Positions 34,901 through 49,900 of a stretch of DNA of 64,000 nucleotides are shown one piece after another (within the stretch, counting starts at the first letter, position 1; every line of letters begins with the position of its first letter). The stretch is from Calothrix anomala FACHB-343. Lineage in GTDB: Bacteria; Cyanobacteriota; Cyanobacteriia; Cyanobacteriales; Nostocaceae. The notes beneath the pieces are model-generated. The model was not told the origin of the DNA, did not search any database, and saw only the letters and a list, made by a program, of their open reading frames with translations. The stretch is taken from assembly GCF_014696435.1 (NCBI RefSeq), contig NZ_JACJQG010000039.1:21607-85606 (forward strand), given 5' to 3'. The position numbers and the translations under genes are program-made.

Positions 34901-37900
34901 CAGAAATAGTTTGAGATTGATTATTAATGGTGGCATCTGTAGCTACCTGTTGGATGTTAATATCACCCACAGCTTCAGCACTCAATCTACCAGATGAGGC
35001 AACTTGGATGCGTAAGGGGTTGGTTGTTGTGCTATTAATTGCTCCCTCAGATTTGAGAACCAAGTCACCAAAGCTAGTAATTGCCGCAGTAGCATCTGTA
35101 TTCAGGTCAGTAATTGCCCCAGCTACTTGTAAACTGACATCGCCGCCAGATTTAACATGATTGATTTGCAATGTCCCAGTAGCTTCAACAGCAACACCCT
35201 TACCAGCATCAATGGTAACTGCATCAGTAGCTTGTAGGTTGACATCATCTCGGAGTTGGACTGTTAAATGAGTGACGTTAAATCTATCTTCTACCAATTG
35301 ACCAGTGAGCAAGGTCTTATTCTGGTTGCGGAAGTTACTTTCAAAGCGATTTTGGCTGGTATTTTGAACAAAGTTTTCGATTAATTCAAAAGTATTGTCA
35401 ACTTGCCAATCAGGATTATTAGCATAGTTCACCGCTGATGGTTTCAGATTGACTTTACTAGAGCCGACATAGCGGTAAATAGTATTACCATCTCGAACCA
35501 AGGTGACGTTAGGAATTACTTCAACAACCGTTGTATAGCTACTATCAAAACGATTTTCATTGGCGTTTTGGCTGAAGGTAATATCTTGCCAATTACTATC
35601 GTTGGCGTAATCTCTTCCCAAGAGATTAACACCTGTAGTAGTTGCACCTACATAGCGGTAAATAAAATTCCTATCTCTAACAACTGTGGTGTTAGGAATT
35701 ACTTGTAAAGCTGTCCCGTTATCGTTAGTGGCGTGGCTTGTAGTTACCTTTTGCCACAAACTAGGTGTTTCATAGCTTTGATTAGCTAAATCTAAAGTCG
35801 CTGTAGAACCAATATATTTATAGAGTCCGTAGTCTTGATCAGCGTACTGTACTAAAACAGTTTTGCCATTACTAATTTGAACAGATTGGGGAGAAGTGCG
35901 TGTACTTTGGGTAATAAAGTCAGGTGTCAGTTTCTTCCATAAATTATTGTTGCTGAAGTTGCCTTGAGATATATCTACACCTGTGGCGTTGCTACCAATG
36001 TATTCATAAATTTGGTAGGTAACACCAGCTACATCTTCAGCAGTAGCGATGGAAAGTAATTGTTTCTGGCTATCTACTAACTGTGCATAACCTTGGGTTA
36101 AATCGATGGTTACAGCACTAGAAATTTGTCCCAATTGACCATTATTACCACCAGCTACCAGCGTTACTTTATCAGCAATGATATTTGCTGTTTCTGCTGC
36201 TGAGGAATTTTGTGTAAATCCTAAGAAGTCTGTATCAGGATAGAGGAATTGGCGTAAACCTGGGGACATTAAATATTGGTAATTAGGACTGCTGGCTACT
36301 GTAGTGGTGGAGAATAGTTCATAAATTCCATCCAGAATTGAACCATTCACTGTTTCTAGCCGCACATCACCATTTACAGATTCAATTGCTGCGTCTCCAT
36401 CCCAAGATGTAGCTTCTACCAACTTCAAGTCGCCAGTTGTTTCGGTGATGTAAATGTTATCATCGGCTTTCGCAGCTAAACCACCAGAATTAGCATTACT
36501 ATCAACTCGAATTGTTTGCGATGCACTACCAATAGCACCATCTTCAGCAATTAGCTCAACTTTATTTCCCTTAATTAGAGAAGTGTTATCTTTAGCTGTA
36601 ATTCCGTCGGCGGCGTTAATAGTGACATTACCGTTAGTGGAAGTAATGTTACCAACAACCAAACTATTACTATTGTTATCTTCCGAAACTACCGTTAATT
36701 CAATATCTCCGTCGGCGGTAATATTAATTGGTGTTTGAGTTCCGCCTTGAATCTGTGCTTTGAAATCACCGCTAACTTTGATATTAGTGACAGCACCGAA
36801 AATTGCATTATTGTTGGCACTAGTAATTGAACCGTTGTCGGATTCTAGCTCAACTGTGCCGTTATCAGGTGATTCAATATTACCCTGTAAATAAATATCA
36901 CCTTCAGACTCAATGGATATATTTGGTGTATTTGTTCCTTGAATGAAGTCAATATCAATTGGGTTATCAGCTTTGAGTTTATGGGTGTAAAAGTCTTTTA
37001 GTCCGGTAGTAGTTGTGGTTTTGGTGTGATAGGTTTTCTTCCTTAACCAACCACCGCCGGTTGTCCAATTTTCAACTACTCTAGTGTAGTTGATAAAATT
37101 GCTATCAAATTTATTTTCTGCTCGGTCGGTAATGCTGGTGGTGCTAGTAGTGCCAGTATCTTGCCATTTATTAGTATCCGCAAAGTTTTGATACAAGATG
37201 ACGCTGGCATTATCACCTTTGTAGCGATATATCTTGTTACTAGCAATATCTCTAATCTGTGTGGTGTCTTTAACTAAGTTGACAGTATCGACAAAATTGC
37301 TGTCAAATTTATTGTTGGCTTGATTTGTAATACTGGTGGTGCTAGTAGTACCAGTATCTTCCCATTTAGTGATATCTGCAAAATCTGTGTACAAGGGTAT
37401 ATCTGCATTATCACCTTTGTAGCGATATATCTTGTTAGTGGCAATATCTCTGACCAGTGAGATGTCTTTAATTAAGTCTACGGTGTTATCAGTTTTTTGT
37501 TCGTAACTGATAGTGTAAAGGATATCTGAGTCAAACTTGTTGTTTGCTGGATCTGTAATGCTGGTGATGCTAGTAGTGTTAGTATCTTGCCATTTAGTAG
37601 TATCAGCAAAGTTTTGGGTAGACAGTAATACGTTGCTGGCATTATCGCCTATGTAGCGGTATATCTTGTTATTAGCAATATTCCTCACTTGGGAGGTATC
37701 TTTAATTAAGTTGACCAGGTTGTTGCTGGTTAGAGATTCTGACTCAAGTAAGGGTTGATCGTCACGGAAAGTGGTTTCTGTTGTATCTGGTGGAATGCCA
37801 TCAGCCGATAATTCATCCCAATCAAAACCAAGGAGGTTAAAGCTATTTTGCTCGTATTTGTTGATGACAACTCTGGTTTTCTCTTGTCCTTCTGTCCAGG

Positions 37901-40900
37901 TATATTGTAATCCTGGTGTGGGTTGATACTTAATATCACTACTAAAGGTATGGGAAATTGCCGAACCTACAGGGGTATAGTTAATGGTGGAAATATTACC
38001 GTTAGCGGCGGGAACTAATGTTCCTGTGTAGGTTGTTTCTTGAATGTTATTACCATTGACTTTGTACTCTACTTTTTTCGGGTTAGCTTTATTGTAGGTG
38101 TCAACGATCGTAATTGTTCCTTCTCTATTGGTAGAGTTATCTATGCGATTGACAATGAGTTTGTAATTACTTTGGTTATTAATGTCTACATTGGCATAAC
38201 CATTAGCAACTTTCAGTTTACCGTTACCTGTGCTGAAAATTTGTCCTGCTAAAGTAATTTTGCCACCTTGAGGAACGATATCTTCAATAACGATCGCGTT
38301 TTCTGCGGCGTCAAAGTAACCATTTACAGGTACATTCTCTGTTCCGAAGCTAATACCTGCTAGCACATTGCCATCATCATCAACAAAGCTTTGGGTGTTT
38401 GTACCAGGGTTAAAGTTAGCAGCGATATTCAGTGTCACGGTGCTGACACCACTTTGAATTAAGCCGTTAACGTTGAGGTAGCGTGCGGTAACGGAAATTG
38501 CGCCTTGAGCTAAAATTGATGATTTATTGCGGTTGATGGCTGTATTCAGGTTTTGTCCGCCAACATTGGCTGTATCGCTGTAAGTTTCGGAATCTGCATT
38601 GCCACCAGTGTTAAATACTGCGCTTCTTGCACCATCATAATCAATGTACTGGCGGGGATCTTGATTAGTGTGGAACCAGTCTTCGCTGTTGAGGTTAAAG
38701 TCTCTAGCTGCCTGAATGGTGACGTTTTCGGCTCTAATTTCCCCGGAAACGTTAATACTGCCTTCTTTGTTATTAATGTACAAATCACCAGCTTCATTGA
38801 CTACATCGCCGATGATGTACATATCTTGATCGATGGATGGTAAAACGATTGTGCCTGTATCGTAAGCACTATCAGCAAAGGAATCTTGAATAATGCTGAT
38901 AATTTTGCGTTCTACGATATATTTATTTGTCCCCTCGACAAAGGTACTAGCATCTGTAGTGCTAACTTCCCAATTATTATCTGTGTCGTAACTAATTTCT
39001 GAGAGAGCTAATTTTGTGGTTTCAGTTCCCTTATAGCGATAGACTGTATCACCATATTTCACCTCTGTAACATTGGGTGTAACACTAACGCTTTCACCAC
39101 CCGCCAGCACGTTGTTAACATAAACATTTCCTGGTTGCAGAACGGTGTACTTACCATCAACTACGGTGACTCGTTTGTTATCGCGGATAATGGTGTCATT
39201 AACGTTAATAGCAAAGGGTGACTGGTTGAGGATGTCAATTTCTGCGCCTGCTTTGGCTTTGAGTGTGCTACCGACTAAGCTAGTGAAATTACTAGCTGTC
39301 ATGCTGTCGGCTTCGATAAAGATACCACCGGGAGCAGCGTAAATATTTGGCAGGTTAACAGAGATAATATCTAATTCCTTCTTGACAGCCTTGACAGTTT
39401 GCCCATTCACCTGAATTGTCTCAAACAGACCTAATTCTTGGAGTGTGGCTTCTACTTCTGCTAACTGTACTTGATAACGAGCGATCGCTTCCGCATTACC
39501 TGCATGATTGTCTATCCAAGCCAGGATTTTCTCTCTTTGCTCTAATAACAGATTGCCAGCATTAGCATAGGACAAGCTGATTTTATCTAGGTCTTTGGGT
39601 TTGATCGCGTAGAATTTATCTTTGAGTTGATCTTTTAAGGTAATCGTGACATCACTGCGATAAACTGCTAGTTCTGCTTCCTGTTCTGCGGTGAGAGTTG
39701 TACCCAAATTCGTCCATCTGGCAGTATTAGAAAAGTCTTCATCTTGGAGAACAATGTCATCGGCTGCCCCTGTCGTTGGGAGTTTATATTGATAGTAATG
39801 ACCGACGGTACCACCTTTATTGGCATTGGCGATCGCTTGTACAACCGTACCTGTGGAAATGCTAAAGACAATTTTATCCAAATCTAACCGGCTGTACTCA
39901 TAAGCCGCATCTTCTGGTAATCCTAGAGCGATTTTCTCAGCTTCAGTTAGTAGTGTTCCCAGTTTAGAATCAGGTAATTGTTCTACTAAAGTGCCACTAC
40001 TATTTCTCAAATCCAAAGGCTTAATGTGGACTAATGCCTTGTTATTAATTCCGGCTTCAATGCTAGTAGTCGTATCAATGTTGACTTGACTGATGCTATT
40101 ATCACTTGCCTTAATAGTCGGTCTGGAAGCATCAGGAGTAAGTGGGAAACCGTAGGGAGGAATCGCTAAATTCACCACCAATCCATCAGTTCTGGCTCTT
40201 TGACCAGAACCCGCACCAACACCTTTTTTAGCAACTAGGTTAACATCTTCCAAGGCGAGAAGTTGAGTTGTGCCTGTAATATCTACCTTGTTAGTTTCGT
40301 TAATGGTTGCATTTAAGACTGGAATACTAATACCAAAGCCAAGACTTGCGGTGGTAATTTCGGCATTAGCGAAACTGTCTATGAGGTTGGAAACTGCAAA
40401 GCTATCGCGTCCCGCATAGAGACGGATATCACTAGCTTTAATTATTGAATCATCAACTTTGATTTGATTGCTAGCATTAGTAGTGGTTTTGGCATCTCCA
40501 GCATTAACGGCTGCGGAAACCAAAGGTAAGCCCACCCCTAAGATAAACAGATTCGCACTAGGATTCAGGCTGGAATCGGTACGAGAGGTGAGGTAAACAT
40601 CCCCAGTTTTATTTTCTAAAGTCGCTCCATCTAAATTCACCCCAGCTTTAGTATTAGCATCTATTCTCGATAAACCCACACCCATTGCATATACACCAGC
40701 ACTTTCCACTATGACTAAATCATAGGCGGTAACTTCATTCAGGGTTTCAATTCGCAGCGTACCTGGATTAGCATTTGTACCATTAACGGTAATATTAGTG
40801 CTGTTGCCAATATTGACTAAAGCCTCAAAGGGATTAGTGGATGTACCGATATCTGTGCCACTTTCTAGAACTGTCAGCACTCCTCCACCAGCCGAGCCTG

Positions 40901-43900
40901 ATTTCAAGTTGGCTGAATTGACTAGTCCGATGGGGCCGAGTTGTTGGTTTTGAGGATTAACAAATTTATCTTTGTTCAGTCGGTTGATAGCGTTGATGAT
41001 GACGGTATCAGCAGTGACGCTACTGTTAGTACCAATATCGACATTGGCTTTAGAAGTAATGTCATTATCTACACCTGCACCATTACCAACTCCCACACCA
41101 TAGCTAAAGCTGTCGGCGGCGGAATCAACATCTTGGGTATGTTTGGAGAGAATGGAGAGGTTTTGAACTGTGATTTGGGTATTGTCGCCAATTTGACCAA
41201 TGGTGGCATAATCACTGTTGAGGGTAGATTTTGCTCCTCCGGCTGCTACTAAACCTGCACCGGCGGCGACGCTTTCGGCTAACAAGTCATCGGTGCTGGT
41301 GGCGGTAATTTTCAAGTTTTTGGCTGTTACTTGTGTACCGTCTCCCAGAATTGCTTCTAATTCGTTGACATCATTTCCTTTACCCAAGTTGACGTGGGAA
41401 ACCATCGCCGTTACAGCTAATCCACCCGCTGCACCGCCATTTGCAGAACTTCTGGCGCGGTTGTTGGCTGTAGACTTGATTTCCACATCACCAGTTGATG
41501 CCAGTTTTGTACCTTCAACAAAGGCTTTGACTGCTGTTTGAATATTGGCTTCGGATTCGTTTCCGGCTATACCGACAGTTGCAGCAGAAACACCTGCGGT
41601 TAAGGTTTTATCAATGTTGGCAACTGAATCTGCGTGGACTGTGGTGTTAACTGAGTTGATGATGGTTGTCAGTGGTGTAGCTGGGTTTGTTGGTTGCCAA
41701 GCTGTAGCATTATCATTATCAACCCAGGCTTGAATTGTGCTGTTAATTTTGTTTTCAACTATAGCTACGCCTAAAGCAGCACTGATCAGGGATACGGCAA
41801 CGGTAATGACAGTAGCATCACTGGAAAGGAAAGCGTCTTCGCTAGCTAGAACATTAACATTTCCCTTGGTGGCATTGACAGTCACAGGGCCAGTAATGTA
41901 GGCATCAACATCATTATTGATTGTGTTGTATAAGCCCACACCACCACCACTGAAGGCAAAGCCACTTAAACTGGTGTCTACAGCAATCGAAGCGGTGACT
42001 GCGGTAACATTGCTAACACGAGCATTAGCAACATCGGCGGAGATTAGGACGTTACCTGTGGTAGCTTGGATAGTTTTCGCAGTACTACTCTTAACGTAAG
42101 CTTGGACGTTATTTTCAATTTTGTTGACTACATTAGATGCAGCAACAGATATAGCTCCTCCCCCACCAATGACAGCCGCGATCGCAGCTCCTACTGTATG
42201 GGCTTTAGTAACTTGACTATCAGATGTAGCTTTAACTTCTAAATCAACTCCAGCAGTAGCTTGAGTATTTTCTAAGTAAGCATGGACATTGCTAGCCATT
42301 TTACTGGTTGATTCTGCACCCGCACCGGCAACAGCTAAACCAACTACACCTACAGATATAGCTACCGATCCAGCAAAGGAGACTGTTTCAATCGTGTCTG
42401 TGTTGGTAGCATAAACTTTGATATCTCCAGTTGATGTGGCGGTGGAATCTTTGATGTATGCTACAACTTCGTTGCCGTAACCTGAGTCATCGGTAATTGA
42501 GTCATAGCCAATCAGGTTTCTTGCCAGAGAAACACCAATAGCACCCGATGCGGCTATTAATCCACCTGAACCGGCAACGCCAACTGCTCCAGCTAATGCA
42601 GAGATGTGCGAGGTGCTTTGAGCATCAAGCTTGATATCTTTATCATTTCCGCCTTTAGTTTCAATGATGCTGTTGTTAACGTAAGCCTTGACGCTGTTGT
42701 TGATAATATTGGTTGATTCTGCTCCGGCTCCAGTCAGTGCCAACGAAGCTGAAAATAGGTTGGTAGATACAGCTACACTGACAGATACAGCTACGGCATT
42801 GGAGGTAATGGTGGATCTTTCAAAGGCTTCTATTGTCAGAGAACCATTTTTAGCTTCTACTTTGTTGTTGGCATTATCAATGTAAGCTTGGACTTCATTT
42901 CCGATATCGTTACGAGCTAAACTTACACCAATCGATGCTGCTACTGAGGAAGTACCGGAGAACGATACGCCTACGGATGCTGCGCCTACTCTAGCTGTAT
43001 TGATAGTTGTGTCATCAGCTTTGAGGGCGATACTGTTAGCGGAAATTCCGGTTGCGCCATCTCTGTCAATAAATGCTTTCACCTTAGCAGCAACTTTGTT
43101 TTCAGCTACCGCACCCGCACCCACAAGACTAACAGCCAGTTCTGAACTAGCGGCAACTGCTAATGCTCCTGCTCCCACATCGGCGGTAATGGTATCTGTG
43201 GCGGTAGCTGTTAGGCTTAAGGCTCCTCTAGCGTTGATACTGGAATCTTGAATGTAGGCTCTAACTTGAGCAGCATCAGTTTTCTTATTGCCATTTGCTT
43301 CATAACCAATGTAGTTTCTCGCTAAAGAACCACCAATCGCGGCAGCTACTCCTCCGCCACCTGTACCTACTCCAACGCTACCAGCGATCGCAACAACATC
43401 AGCATCGATTGTGTTATCAGATTTGGCTGTTAATGTCAAGTTGCCTACGTTATCAATGATACTGTTATTGATGTAAGCGTTGGTATTACTGAGAATAACG
43501 TTAGTTGCTCCTGCTCCCCCACCACTGAAACCAGCACCAACACTTTGCCCAGATGCGATCGCAATTGATACGGCTACGCTCTTGGCGGTAATCGTAGCAT
43601 CGGAGTCAGCCGTAATTTCTAAGTTATTGCTCGTGGATGACGCTTTGGCGTTATCAATGTAAGCAGAAACTTGATTATTAATCGTGTTATTAGCTATTGC
43701 TACACCAATAGCGATCGCAACTGAATTATTACCACCAGCCGTAAAGGCTAAAGAGCCGCCACCAGCATCGGAGATAATTTCTGAGGTATCTTTAGCTAAG
43801 ATTGATACTTTTTCTTTAGCTGTAACTACGGCACTATCTCTAATTGCGGCTTCGATGGTGTTGTTAATTTCGTTATCCCCAGAAGCACCAGATCCAGCTA

Positions 43901-46900
43901 GAGCAACACCTGTACCGCCGGTACTTACAGATGCAGCTATCGAGCCTCCTAGTACAAAGTTATCAATAGTAGAGGTAGTGGTAGCAGATACGGTAACGCC
44001 TCCATTAGCAGAATCAACCTTAGTATTTGCGTCTTCAATGAAAGCTTGAATCGTGTTATCAATGTCATTTACTGCCACAGATGCGCCAATTGTGCCAGCG
44101 ACACCTGTTGTAGAACTGCGGGTAAGCGCGATCGCAACTCCACCGCCATCGGCTTTAATCTTAGATGTATCGGTAGCTGTGACAGAAATATCACCTTTAG
44201 CATCCACATCAGCAGCGTTACGAATGCTGGCTAGGATGGTATTTTTGATTTTGTTGTAGGAACTAGCCCCTGCACCTGATAAACTCACTGAGGTTGTGCC
44301 ATCACTGGCTGCGATCGCTCCCGCAATTGATAAGGCTTCAATATTATTACCACCAGCAGCTTCTTCTGATTTAGCAGTAATACTTACGTTCCCTGTAGAA
44401 GAATTAACAGCAGATTTATCAACATAAGCCTGAATCCCGTTCTCAATATCATTGGTGGAAATCGAAGCACCAACGGTAATTGAACCACTAGTACTAGTTG
44501 AGCCTAAACTTACCCCAATCGAAACACCACCAGCATCGGCTTTGATTTTCGATTTATCCTTGGCTTCTAGGGTAATATCGCCTACGCCACTGACATTAGA
44601 CAAATTCGCAATCGTGGCTTCAACTGTATTTTTAATCTTATTACCAGATCCAGCCCCAGCCCCGGCAAAAGTTCCACTTAAGTTGGTGGTACTACTAGCA
44701 ACGGAAACTGCACCACCCATGCTTAAAGCTTTGATATCTGCGGTAGAGTTAGCTGAGATGGTGATAGCTCCTGCCGCAACAATTCTTGAGTTATCTACAT
44801 AGCTCTTAATATTGTTTTCGATATCATTGACAGATGCGGAAGCGCCTACAGAGACAGAAGTAGCACTGTTAGCTAAAGCCTTAGACCAAGCTAAACCAAA
44901 TCCACCTGCATCAGCTTCAACAGTGGAAGTATCTGTAGCAGTGATTTTAACTAATTTAGGATTGGTCTTAGTATTGACAACACTGTTATTAGCGACAAAG
45001 GCATGAACTTTATTTTTGACTGTGTTTCCTGAACCTGCCCCCGCACCTGCAATACTTAAACCACCACCTGTTGGTACTGTTGATGTAGTACTAGAAACAC
45101 TGCCACCAATAGTTAAGGCAAATATCTTGGCATTAGATATGGCTTCAACAATTACATCACCCGATGTAGTTGTATTGTTGTTCACAGTAGCGTCATCTAC
45201 GTAAGCCCGAATAGTATTATCTATTTCATTGGTTGCCACTGCCACACCCACACTCACCGAAGTACTGCCAGTAGGTGGTTGAGTTAATACTGTGGTTCCT
45301 ATACTATCGGAAATAGCTATGCCAAAAGCCCCACCAATAGCATAGATATTAGAGTTGTCATCGGCGGTAATTTTGAGATTACCTGTAGCGTCAACAGTGG
45401 TATTTTGTAAAAATGCCTCTGTAGTATTATCTACAACGTTCTGAGAAACTGCCCCCGCCACATCAACGGCTGTACCACCAGTAGTACTTGAACTCTTAGA
45501 ACCAGCTAAACCCACTGAACCGGAAATAATTAATACATCATTTTCCGAAGAAACAGTGATGTTAGCACCCGTGACGCTATTGGGATTGAGAATAAAGGCT
45601 TTAGTGGTATTTCTCACCTCATTGCGACTATAGGAGCCAAATAACCCAATATTAGGCGATTTTTGGCTGTTGCCGCCAACGGCAAACCCTCCAGAAAATG
45701 CTCCTGAGAAAGTATCGTTGATGGCTTTAATGCTGATATCTCCACTACTGGTAAAGTTGCCACTATCGTTAATGTATGCTTGAGCATTATCACGGATGTA
45801 GTTGAGAGCAATGTTACCGGAAACTGTGACACCGAATTGACTTGTGGTTGCTCCTGGTGCTGAGTTTTTAGCTACACCTGGTGCGGGTTCGGTAGCAACT
45901 GCTCCTGCTAGGGAGAATAACCACAAATCTCCTGTATTTTTAGCTTGTAAATCTATGCTAGTAACATTAATTGCAGATGCAGCTAAGTTTTGACTGCTAT
46001 TATCTTGGTCTTTACCAACGATCGCTTTGGTGTTGCGTTCAATATCGTGGTAAGCAACAGCTATACCTGCGCCGAAGCTATTGGTGCGTTGGATTGAACC
46101 AACGATACTGTAGCGATTATTTATACTTTCAGCATTTACAGTAATTGCACCACCAGTAATAGTCACTCCTGTGCCTATTTGAGCAATGGTGTTACTAACT
46201 TGGGTTAATCCTGTACCGCTACCAGTAAAGCCATAGGATTCAGCATCACCGCCACCTTGTGCAAATTCCAGCCAGAAAATATCTTCTTTGGCTTTAACAT
46301 CCAATCCTTCGCCTAACGATCCCGTGTGAATTCTGGCTGCATCACGAATTGTCGCTGTGGTGGTGTTGCTGATATCTTGATAGAGAATAGAAGCACCAAC
46401 TCCACTCTTAGCAACGTTACCAAAGAAGTTGACTGCTTCCGTAATATCGTTTTTATACTTGACTCGGAAAGCGGGATCTAGTGCTAAGTCGAGGTGAATA
46501 ATCCCCACTGCATCCAGCACAGTCATTTTGGTGATAGCATCTACCAGCACCGATTGGGTATCTGTCCAGTAAGATTGTGTCTGATTTATCTTCGCGCCGC
46601 TACCAACGATCGCTTCTGAGGTATTTTTATATATGCCAACATCAGCTGCGATCGCCACACCCCAAGATCCACCTTTGATAAACTGGGTTTTACCGTTACT
46701 TCTACCTGCATCATCTTTTCCTAACTCAACGCCACCTTTGTTTTTCGTCGTGACGAAGCTATTCAGGATGCGTTTGGGGAAACCTAAACTACCATCTAGT
46801 AAAACATCTTTGACTAATAGTGCTAGGTTACCTGTAGCGTCTACGGGTTTGTCTTTGAAGTTAAAGTCTTTTTTGTAATCCCAAAGGAAGGGATAATCCA

Positions 46901-49900
46901 GAGTCGAGGTGATAGTAATTTTACCTTTGGCATCAATCCCGGCATCTATGCCATTGGCATAAACATTAGTTCTGACTGTATTAGTGTAGACTCCTACACC
47001 AATTCCAATGGCTAAGGCATTAGCTTCGGTAGTTGTGTCAACTCCATCTTTTGTGACTGTATTCTTGTATTCTTCCTTACTAGTTGCAGCTTCTACTAAG
47101 ACTTGTAACTTTTGCTTGATTGTTGAAGTGATGGCAATATCTTTATCAGATTTCAGGTTAGCGTTTGTCCCAATATTGGTAGTAACATTGTGATCGAAGA
47201 TGTTCACAGAAACGCTGAAACCAACTGACCAGCCTTTGTTAGCGTCCATTGCTTGATAAGGACTCTTTTCTGTAATCGCCTTACCATTAGCATCATTTTT
47301 GTTAGTAGTTACATCTTTACCTTTAATGATGTCTTTACCTGTTCCTGGATTTGCGAAAGCTGTGGAAGCCGCAGTCGCCAGTAAAGCAGGATTAGCTAAT
47401 AAATCTCTCCATTTGGGACTTGAACCGGTAGATCCTTTAGAAACTGCGTTATCTTTAGCAGATAGATTAGAAGCGATCGCAATTCCACTAGTTGCACCTG
47501 GAGTCCTAAAGCTTTGATTACCTGTCGCACCTGTAGTATCAAGATTAATTGGTGAGGAATCTAGTGCGGCTACATAATCTTCTGCCAATTGAATCGTATT
47601 CTCATCTATGACAATGGCGTTATAAGTTTCTCCATTGCTTAATCCCCTAATTTCTGTATCGCTACCAATTACACTTCTTGAAGTTCTCAAGTTATGCAGT
47701 CTACCAGTTCCTTTTGATGTTAAATCAACGATGGTACTGGGACTATTAGGATCGATTAATTGGATGGTATTTTCATCTACTACCTTGACTTGATATTGTT
47801 TGCTATCGGTAAGCCCACCAATTACCGTACTAGCTTCACCTAAATAACCAATTTGATAGGTAACAACATCGCCATCTTCCAAGCCGTGCGATTCAATGGT
47901 AATAGTATTAGCATTCAAATCTACAGCGACTTTACGTATTGTACCGCCTCCTGTTGAGGTCAAATCAACAACCTCAAATTGATCGCGATCGATTAATTCA
48001 AATGTATTAGCATCTATTACCCTGACTTGATATTTTTGATTAGCAGTCAAACCACCAATTACAGGATCAGTTCCGGGTAAGTAAGTAACAATATCATTGG
48101 TTGTGAAACCATGATTAGCAATGGTAATTGTGTCTGGTACAGTAACAGCATCATTTAAGGCAACTGTTAATTCTTTTTTGCTGAGAGTTCCGTCCCCTAC
48201 TGAGGTGATATTGACAAATTGTCGAGTGGAGTTATCTATTAACTGAATGGTATTAGCATCTAAAACCTTGACTAGATATTGGGTATTATTTGTCAATCCG
48301 CCAATATTGTTAGTACCACTGGTGTAGGTAACAATATCTCCAGTTTTAAAACCATGAGCGCTAATGGTAATTTTCGCTAAAGCAACATTATCAATTGTTA
48401 TATTTAGCTTTGTTGTTCCTTTAGTTAATGAACCATTACCAACGGAAGTTAAATCTTTGACGGCAGAGGTAGTAGCATCTAGTAATTTAATGGTATTAGC
48501 ATCAACTACCTGAACCTTATATTGGGTGTTATTTGTTAAACCCCCAATAATCGTACTACCTTTGGTGTAAGTAACAATATCTCCGTTACTCAAACCATGA
48601 TTAGCAATAGTAATGGTATCTAAGACATTTACTCCACTACTAGCTATATTCTTAGTAGAAACAACTGCTCCTTTGTTTAATGTGCCATTTCCAGTGGAGG
48701 TTAAATCTATAACGGCAGATATTGAATTGTTCAGTAATTTAATAGTGTCAGCATCAATTACTTGAACTTTATATTGGGTGTTATTTGTTAATCCCCCAAT
48801 TGTTTGACTACCACTGAGATAAGTAACAACATCATTATTAGCTAAACCATGATTAGCAATAGTCAGCGTGTCTGGTACGCTGATGGCATTAGCTAAACTT
48901 AAGTTTGTTTCTGTGCTGGGATCGAAGGAAATATTAACAGGTAAAAACTGAGTAGTGGTAACATGAGGGTCAACTTCATATAGTAATGATTGACCTACTG
49001 TGAAACCATGATTGGCAATGGTGAAGGTATTTTTGTCTTTGTTAATTGTGCTAGTTTTTGGATCGAATTGGATCGGACTTTCCATGTAGGTAAAGGACTG
49101 AAGCGATCCTGTAGCGCTTTTATCCAAATTTATCGCAATTCCATCTTCTGCATCTTGATAGGTATTCGCTAATTTAATGGTGTTTGCATCGACAACAATG
49201 ACAAAGTAACCTCTATCTTTTAACCCACCAATTTCTTTACCACCTGTAACTTCTGAATAATTGACTATTTGACCTGTATAGAAATTGTGGTTGGTAACTG
49301 TGATTTTATCGTCATCTTGGCCGTAGGTAAAGGAATGAGCAGTTCCAGTCGCACCCGTTGTCAAATCAATTGCAGTGGGAGTGCTAAATGTGGCTTCTTG
49401 ATATGTTTCTGCTAATTTGATGGTGTCTTTATCTACAACTATGGCAAAATAACCTCTACCATTTGTCAGTCCACCAATAGCTGTTTCTGTTCCACTAGAG
49501 TATTTAACTATTTGACCATTAACTAAGCCGTGATTGGTAATGGTAATAGTATTATTGGGATTGGCAATATCAATGTTTGTAGTTGGATTAAAGGATTTTG
49601 TTGTTGAGGTTTGCTGATAACAATTGAAGGTATGAGCAGTTCCTGAACCAGTTCCTGTGAAATCAATTTTTTGTCCTAAAGCTGCGGCTTCTGGAGTTGT
49701 TGCTAGTTGGAAATTGTAATCATCAACAACAATTACATAATACTGATTTCCCGAAGTTAATTGATTAGGTGCTGTACCACTACCACTACTATAAACAACT
49801 GCCTGTCCTGTGGTGAAACCATGTTGTTTAGGTGTTGTACCATTACTTTCAAAAAGTTGAATATTATCGGTACTGGTATTAATGGAATTAGCAGCATTGA

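Noticed and set aside
30434-46878. Many frames on both strands inside the giant gene
   Set aside because: They are shadows of repeated codons in the 7864-codon frame; none has an SD or recognisable domain.
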